Below are positions 62,129 to 64,000 of a stretch of 64,000 nt of DNA, piece by piece. The notes under the pieces were generated by a model. It saw nothing but the letters and a program-made list of their open reading frames with translations, ran no database searches and had not been told where the DNA came from. Position 1 is the stretch's first letter; every line of letters starts with the position of its first letter. The position numbers and the translations under genes were made by a program. The DNA is taken from assembly GCA_025934645.1 (NCBI GenBank), contig JAICWY010000004.1, forward strand, positions 1 through 64,000. Direction: 5' to 3'. Origin of the DNA: Vulcanimicrobiia bacterium (lineage in GTDB: Bacteria > Vulcanimicrobiota > Vulcanimicrobiia > Vulcanimicrobiales > Vulcanimicrobiaceae).

Positions 62129-63534
62129 ACCGCCTCCTCCACCGGCAGAACGCGGCGTAATTCGTCCAGCGACGTGTCACCCAACCGAACCAGGCGTAGA
62201 CCTTCCGCGGGCATCGGCACGTACCCGCGCTCGAGCGCCATTTCGCACAACTGCACGCTCGAGGCGCCGCCCGCGATCGCGGTACGCATTTTATCGTCCA
62301 AGAACATCGCCTCGAAGAGCGCGGAGCGGCCGGAAAAGCCCGTCATGCCGCAAGCCTCGCACCCTTGCGCTGAGCGCGCGGCGCAGCGCCGGCACAACCG
62401 GCGCACCAAGCGCTGCGCGATTACCGCCGTTAGTCCGGCGGCCAACGTGTGACGCGCGACGCCAAGTTCGAGCAGTCGCTCCACACAGCGCGGTGCGTCG
62501 TTGCTGTGCAGCGTCGTCAGGACGAGTTGGCCGCTGAGTGAGGCCGAGGCTGCAACAGCGGCCGTTTCTTCGTCGCGCATTTCGCCGACCATAATTGCGT
62601 TCGGATCTTGGCGCATGAACGCCCGCAACGCCGAGGCGAACGTGACGCCCGCGCGGACGTTTACTTGTACCTGCGCGACACCCGGAATCGCGATCTCAAC
62701 CGGATCTTCGACGCTGCACAGATTCTGGCCCGGAGTATTGCGCGCCGCGAGAGCGGCGTATAGGGTCGTCGTTTTGCCGCTGCCCGTCGGACCGCAAACG
62801 ACGATGAAGCCATGCGGCGCGTGCACGGCCGCCGTAAATCGCGCAGCCAGCTCCGGCGGCATTCCAAGTGAATGCAAGTCGGGAATTCGCGTATGATTAT
62901 CGAGCAGGCGGATCACGAGTTTTTCGCCCGCAATCGTCGGCATCGAACTTACGCGGGCATCGATCGATCGACCCGACGTTTCGATCGGATACCGCCCGTC
63001 CTGCGGCTGACGGCGATCGGCTATATCCATTCCCGCCAGCAGTTTAATCCGGGAAACGACTTGCGCGTAGAGTTCGGCCGGCAGAGCGCGCACCTCGTGG
63101 AGGACACCGTCGACGCGTTGCCGCACCCGGCCGCCGCCTGCGCACGGTTCCACGTGCACGTCCGATGCGCGCGCGTTTGCGGCTCTGCTGTGCAGCGCAT
63201 CGAGTTCGCGGATCGCGGGCGCTTCGTCACCCTTACCGTACGCCGCACCGGCGTGCGGCGCATTCGCATACGCATCGCTCAAACGGGCGCGAATCGCTTC
63301 GCGAGACGCCTGTACCGTTCGGACGTGCATCCCCGTCGCAAAACGCACGCGGTCGATGGTTTCGCGGTCGGCCGCATCGGGCAAAGCGACCGTGATGGAA
63401 TTTCCGTCGCTGAAAAGCGAGAGGACGTCGTGGCGCAGCGCCAGCGAACGCGGTATACGGCGCAGCGCGTCGGCTTCTAAAGCGACGGCGGCAACGTCGA
63501 TAGATTCAAACGATCCCGTCTCGATTGCAGTCAC
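62125..63534 (-). CDS. pilB: Pilus extension ATPase PilB
   Basis: 469 residues from GTG 63534, about 100 shorter than usual, mostly at the N-terminus. Walker A GPTGSGKTTTLY, Asp box RQDPNAIMVGEMRDEETA, His box TTLHSNDAPRCVER and the zinc site CRRCAARSAQGCEACG. First gene of the operon. Confidence 0.95.
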   Translation of the reverse strand: MTAIETGSFESIDVAAVALEADALRRIPRSLALRHDVLSLFSDGNSITVALPDAADRETIDRVRFATGMHVRTVQASREAIRARLSDAYANAPHAGAAYGKGDEAPAIRELDALHSRAANARASDVHVEPCAGGGRVRQRVDGVLHEVRALPAELYAQVVSRIKLLAGMDIADRRQPQDGRYPIETSGRSIDARVSSMPTIAGEKLVIRLLDNHTRIPDLHSLGMPPELAARFTAAVHAPHGFIVVCGPTGSGKTTTLYAALAARNTPGQNLCSVEDPVEIAIPGVAQVQVNVRAGVTFASALRAFMRQDPNAIMVGEMRDEETAAVAASASLSGQLVLTTLHSNDAPRCVERLLELGVARHTLAAGLTAVIAQRLVRRLCRRCAARSAQGCEACGMTGFSGRSALFEAMFLDDKMRTAIAGGASSVQLCEMALERGYVPMPAEGLRLVRLGDTSLDELRRVLPVEEAV

Positions 63535-63581
63535 ACCCGTTTCCCCTGCGGACCCTGCGTTAGGCCGGATTTCTCAATCCT

Positions 63582-63609
63582 GTAGTACACATTTACCACA
63601 CCGTGTCAA
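63582..63609 (-). promoter_or_regulatory. Candidate promoter of the pilus operon
   Basis: On the minus strand TTGACA (63604-63609) is followed after 16 nt by TACTAC (63582-63587), 48 bp before the pilB start, in AT-rich DNA. The -35 is a perfect sigma-70 match; the -10 is weak. The rest of 63610-63741 shows no gene; it has an imperfect ATATGTGCG/CGCATAT repeat around 63700-63718. Confidence 0.5.
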
Positions 63610-63741
63610 TGGTTTGGACATATTTCGCGCGCAAATCGCCTTAATGTCCGCAATTACACTGCTGCGGGCACATGCAACAGATCGCAAAATGGCAGTCTCA
63701 TATGTGCGAAACGCATATAAGTGCGGGAATACCGCGTGCAC

Positions 63742-64000
63742 ATGAAAAGTGTGACTATCGTCTGCCGCTTGAGCTCGCGCCACGGACTGGCCTACTACCG
63801 GCGGCTTCAAGAGGAATTGCCGAAGCGCGGGGTGTCCATTGCGGCGGCGCACATGGTGCGGCGCAGAAAAGAACTCAAAAAGCGCATACGCCAAGCCGTG
63901 CAATCCGGGGCCGGAACGATCGTCGTGATCGGGGGCGACGGAACGCAGACGGCCGCAGTGGCGGAGCTCGCGCACAAGCCTGCCGTCATGGCGGTTATCC
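63742..64000 (+). CDS. Diacylglycerol/lipid kinase family protein, N-terminal part
   Basis: Open from ATG 63742 to the window end, 86 residues. MKSVTIVCRLSSRHGLAYYR then TIVVIGGDGTQTAAVAEL has the GGDGT nucleotide motif of DAGK-type kinases (YegS/BmrU/DgkB), which phosphorylate lipids at the membrane. Divergent from the pilus operon. Confidence 0.8.
   Translation, partial: MKSVTIVCRLSSRHGLAYYRRLQEELPKRGVSIAAAHMVRRRKELKKRIRQAVQSGAGTIVVIGGDGTQTAAVAELAHKPAVMAVI

Overview
This 64 kb window is GC-rich (roughly 60% by eye), densely packed chromosomal DNA from a bacterium with two membranes. It carries many 1-4 nt gene overlaps (ATGA, GTGA, TAATG) and no rRNA, IS element, CRISPR array or phage block. 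The gene content mixes traits often seen in Gram-positive lineages (cdaA-ybbR-glmM, a c-di-AMP riboswitch, a PASTA kinase, SpoIID, a SpoIIAA-like STAS protein) with outer-membrane traits (MlaEFD, a PilQ-type secretin, an MlaD that ends like a beta-barrel). That combination fits a diderm lineage of the Terrabacteria. Candidatus Eremiobacterota (WPS-2) or a relative is my best guess, inferred from gene content only.

Layout. 1-19.3 kb (mostly +): the pdxH tail, a sugar-nucleotide epimerase, carB, an unknown Cys-motif protein, a class B penicillin-binding protein, a PASTA kinase, ruvC-ruvA-ruvB, spoIID-like, a PilZ protein, queA, a quinone reductase, sodB; then rqcH (-), gmk, rpoZ and glmS. 19.3-27 kb: a plant-like SABATH carboxyl methyltransferase with a small membrane protein (-), rph, an unknown gene, mlaE-mlaF-mlaD, panE, and a uronate-dehydrogenase-like gene (-). 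27-36 kb: an AIM24 protein, then xerC, a SpoT-like HD protein and a DUF4097 lipoprotein as one operon (-), an ArsB-like permease, a NarL-type regulator, glcF, a STAS protein, a DUF1835 protein and tRNA-Gln. 36-41 kb (-): the cyclic-di-AMP block, in order of transcription an unknown gene, cdaA, ybbR, glmM, then a ydaO-type c-di-AMP riboswitch, an NlpC/P60 hydrolase and a membrane protein. 41-53 kb: rsgA, rpsT, a ThrE-like exporter (+); aroC-aroK-aroB-priA-mscS (-); a ygiD-yceI pair divergent from an HxlR regulator; a PfpI/DJ-1 protein. 53.1-63.5 kb (-): a 13-gene type IV pilus operon. The window ends in a partial lipid kinase gene (+).

How the genes work together. The pilus operon reads pilB, pilT, pilC, a sigma-70-family sigma factor, pilin, a CcdA-like thiol transporter, a TPR protein, prepilin peptidase, pilM, pilN, pilO, pilP, pilQ. 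It codes for nearly a whole machine from one promoter-like site, and contains its own sigma factor plus a membrane thiol carrier next to a pilin with two cysteines. The c-di-AMP block places synthase, probable regulator and a second-messenger-sensing RNA in a row, and the RNA precedes a cell-wall hydrolase gene. The Mla genes suggest a lipid-transport bridge in which MlaD itself reaches the outer membrane. Cell-wall synthesis and control are spread through the window (glmS, glmM, PBP, PASTA kinase, SpoIID, NlpC/P60).
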